DNA of 64,000 nt from Calliopsis andreniformis (taxonomy: Eukaryota > Arthropoda > Insecta > Hymenoptera > Andrenidae): assembly GCF_051401765.1 (NCBI RefSeq), contig NW_027480533.1, positions 124,001 through 188,000 on the forward strand, read 5' to 3'. Positions 61,990 through 64,000 of this stretch are shown piece after piece. Numbering within the stretch: position 1 is the stretch's first letter; every line of letters starts with the position of its first letter. The position numbers and the translations under genes are program-made. The notes below the pieces were generated by a model, which made no database searches, was not told where the DNA came from, and saw only the letters and a program-made list of their open reading frames with translations.

Positions 61990-64000
61990 TCTTCAATCCT
62001 CAATACTCAAACTTCAATCCTCAATCATCAATCCTCAATCCTCAATCCTCAATCGTCAATCTTCAATCCTCAATAGTCAATCGTCAATACTCAATCCTCA
62101 ATACTCAATACTCAATCCTCATTCTTCAATCCTCAATACCCAATCCTCAATCTTCAATCCTCAATCCTCAATCCTCAATCCTCAATCCTCAATCTTCAAT
62201 CCTCAAACCTCAATCCTCAATCCTCAATCCTCAATCTTCAATCCTCAATACTCAAACTTCAATCCTCAATCATCAATCCTCATTCCTCAATCCTCAATCC
62301 TCAATCGTCAATCTTCAATCCTGATTACTCAATCTTCAATACTCAATCCTCAATCCTCAATCCTCAATCCTCACTCTTCAATCCTCAATACCCAATCCTC
62401 AATCTTCAATCCTCAATCCTCAATCCCTCAATCCTCAATCCTCAATCCTCAATCGTCAATCTTCAATCCTCAATACTCAATCGTCAATACTCAATCCTCA
62501 ATACTCAATACTCAATCCTCATTCTTCAATCCTCAATACCCAATCCTCAATCTTCAATCCTCAATCCTCAATCCTCAATCCTCAATCCTCAATCTTCAAT
62601 CCTCAAACCTCAATCCTCAATCCTCAATCCTCAATCTTCAATCCTCAATACTCAAACTTCAATCCTCAATCATCAATCCTCAATCCTCAATCCTCAATCG
62701 TCAATCTTCAATCCTCAATACTCAATCGTCAATACTCAATCCTCAATACTCAATACTCAATCCTCATTCTTCAATCCTCAATACCCAATCCTCAATCTTC
62801 AATCCTCAATCCTCAATCCTCAATCCTCAATCCTCAATCTTCAATCCTCAAACCTCAATCCTCAATCCTCAATCCTCAATCTTCAATCCTCAATACTCAA
62901 ACTTCAATCCTCAATCATCAATCCTCATTCTTCAATCCTCAATACCCAATCCTCAATCTTCAATCCTCAATCCTCAATCCTCAATAATCAATCTTCAATC
63001 CTCAGTCCCAAATCCTCAATATTCAATACTCACTCCACAATCCTCAATCTTCAATCCTCAATACTCAGTCTTCAATCCACAATCCTCAATCCGCAATCCT
63101 CAATCCTCAATCCTCATTCTTCAATACTCAATACCCAATCCTCAATCTTCAATCCTCAATCCTCAATCCTCAATCCTCAATTCTCAATCCTCAATCCTCA
63201 ATCCTCAATCCTCAATCCTCAATCCTCAATCCTCAATTCTCAATCCTCAATCCTCAATCCTCAGACCTCAAACAGCGATAGTCAACCCTCAGTCCTCGTC
63301 CTCAATCCACAACCATCAATCCTCAATCCTCAATCTTCAATCATCAATATTCATTCTTCAGTCCCCCAATCCTCAATCCTCAATCCTCAACCCTCAATCC
63401 TCAATGTTCAATCCGCAATACCCAATCCTCAATCTTCTATCCGCAATCCTCAATCCTCAATCCTCAATCCTCAATCCTCAATCTTCAATCCTCAATACTC
63501 AACCTTCAATCCTCAATACTCAATCCTCAATCCTCAATCCTCATTCTTCAATCCTCAACACCCAATCCTCAATCTTCAATCCTCATCCCCAATCCTCAAT
63601 TCTCAATCCTCAATCCTCAATCCTCAGACCATAAACATCAATACTCTACCCCTCAGTCCTCGTCCTCAATCCACAACACTCAATCCTCAACCCTCAATCT
63701 TCAATCATCAATATTCAATCTTCAATCCTCAATCCTCAATCCTCAATCCTCAATGTTCTATCCCAATAAGCAATCCTCAATCTTCAATCCTCAATCCTCA
63801 ATCCTCAATCCTCAATCCTAAATCCTCAATCTTAATCTTCAATCCTCAGTACGCAATCTTCAATCCTCAATCCTCATTCCTCATTCTTCAATCCTCAATA
63901 CCCAATCCTCAATGTTCAATCCTCAATCCTCAATCCTCAATCCTCAATCCTCAATCCTCAATCCTCAATCTTCAATCATCAATATTCAATTTCAGTCCTC
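61990..64000 (+). repeat. Alpha segment, mate of 54.4-56.2 kb, indel-rich, cut by window end
   Basis: Collinear with about 54,350-56,240 at 7,642 to 7,762 bp: landmarks at 62,055, 62,307, 62,455 and 62,700 against 54,413, 54,665, 54,812 and 55,057. It keeps the 140-bp piece that the mate lost. The 147-bp interval is 148 bp here because of an extra C near 62,427. Further single-base indels are near 63,363, 63,585, 63,651 and 63,763. The window ends just inside another ATTCAATTTC landmark (63,984). Confidence 0.8.

Larger units (their letters stand above)
1..64000 (+). repeat. 7-bp satellite array, monomer TCAATCC (ATTGAGG)
   Basis: The whole window is head-to-tail copies of a 7-bp monomer, TCAATCC on the + strand, with one or two substitutions per variant monomer. 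Orientation never inverts. The + strand is C/T/A-rich and nearly free of G; G appears only in variants such as TCAATCG, TCAGTCC, GCAATCC and TCAATGT. Variants recur in fixed order, so the array is a nested higher-order repeat and not a homogeneous microsatellite. No unique sequence, transposon or gene interrupts it, and neither array edge is in the window. Known biology: long satellite arrays are typical of eukaryotic heterochromatin. The taxon and chromosomal position are not determinable here. Confidence 0.98.

Noticed and set aside
574..63634. Dozens of long + strand open reading frames (to about 1,200 codons) encoding Ser/Asn/Gln/Pro/Ile/Leu heptad repeats.
   Set aside because: The monomer has no stop in any forward frame, so overlapping open frames exist in all three frames over the same DNA. 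Starts are accidental variants (ATG from TCAATGT, or TTG). Ends occur where a variant creates TGA, TAA or TAG. There is no unique domain, signal peptide, codon bias or conserved start. I annotate none as CDS.
1..64000. Telomere array (a G-rich strand repeat ATTGAGG, 7 bp like plant TTTAGGG).
   Set aside because: The monomer is not a telomere repeat I know. Telomeric DNA is a near-uniform run without kilobase HORs and decayed modules. A satellite near a chromosome end remains possible, but a telomere function is unsupported.
1..64000. CRISPR array.
   Set aside because: There are no unique spacers between conserved 24-40 bp repeats; the intervals are the same 7-bp monomer, and no cas genes are present.
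1..64000. G-quadruplex or i-motif forming array.
   Set aside because: The G-rich strand has only GG pairs five bases apart, which is weak for quadruplexes. Nothing in the sequence supports a specific structure.
1..64000. Whole window as a pure assembly or simulation artefact.
   Set aside because: Inherited variant order, period lengths that agree with counted 6-bp units, and copy-specific substitutions look like real satellite evolution. Only the indel cluster after about 60.6 kb looks like a consensus problem.

Overview
All 64,000 bases are one uninterrupted satellite DNA array. The monomer is 7 bp, TCAATCC on the + strand (ATTGAGG on the other), so about 9,100 monomers are present. I find no credible protein gene, tRNA, rRNA, transposon, CRISPR array or regulatory region, and both window ends lie inside the array. 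A non-coding satellite of this size points to eukaryotic heterochromatin (centromeric, pericentromeric, subtelomeric or B/sex-chromosome type). The sequence alone does not identify the taxon, and I do not recognise the monomer as a named satellite.

The array is not a simple microsatellite. Variant heptamers (TCAATCT, TCAATAC, TCAATCG, TCATTCT, CCAATCC, GCAATCC and others) occur in fixed orders that repeat over hundreds to thousands of bases, forming nested higher-order repeats (HORs). Two HOR families alternate. Family alpha (about 1-10,700 and 40,850-64,000) carries a 651-bp HOR of 245+259+147 bp, a 2,824-bp tandem HOR and the landmarks CCTATGTCCCAAATAC and TTCAATTTCAG. Family beta (about 10,800-40,850) carries 1.4-2.0 kb units marked by TGTTGAATCCGC, a degenerate 167-bp module in four copies, and large duplications at offsets of 4,160, 8,238 and 17,884 bp.

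The 7-bp phase is kept almost everywhere. The few recurrent 6-bp units (TCGTCC, TAATCT, and a missing T in TTCAATTTCAG) are inherited markers. Where I counted them, their number matches each HOR period modulo 7. Long forward open frames (to about 1,200 codons) result from a 7-bp monomer with no stop in any forward frame and are not genes. Single-base indels are concentrated in about 60,590-63,770, which suggests weaker consensus accuracy there.

Offsets were obtained by counting between landmarks by eye. Block edges are good to roughly 30 bp unless a landmark defines them.
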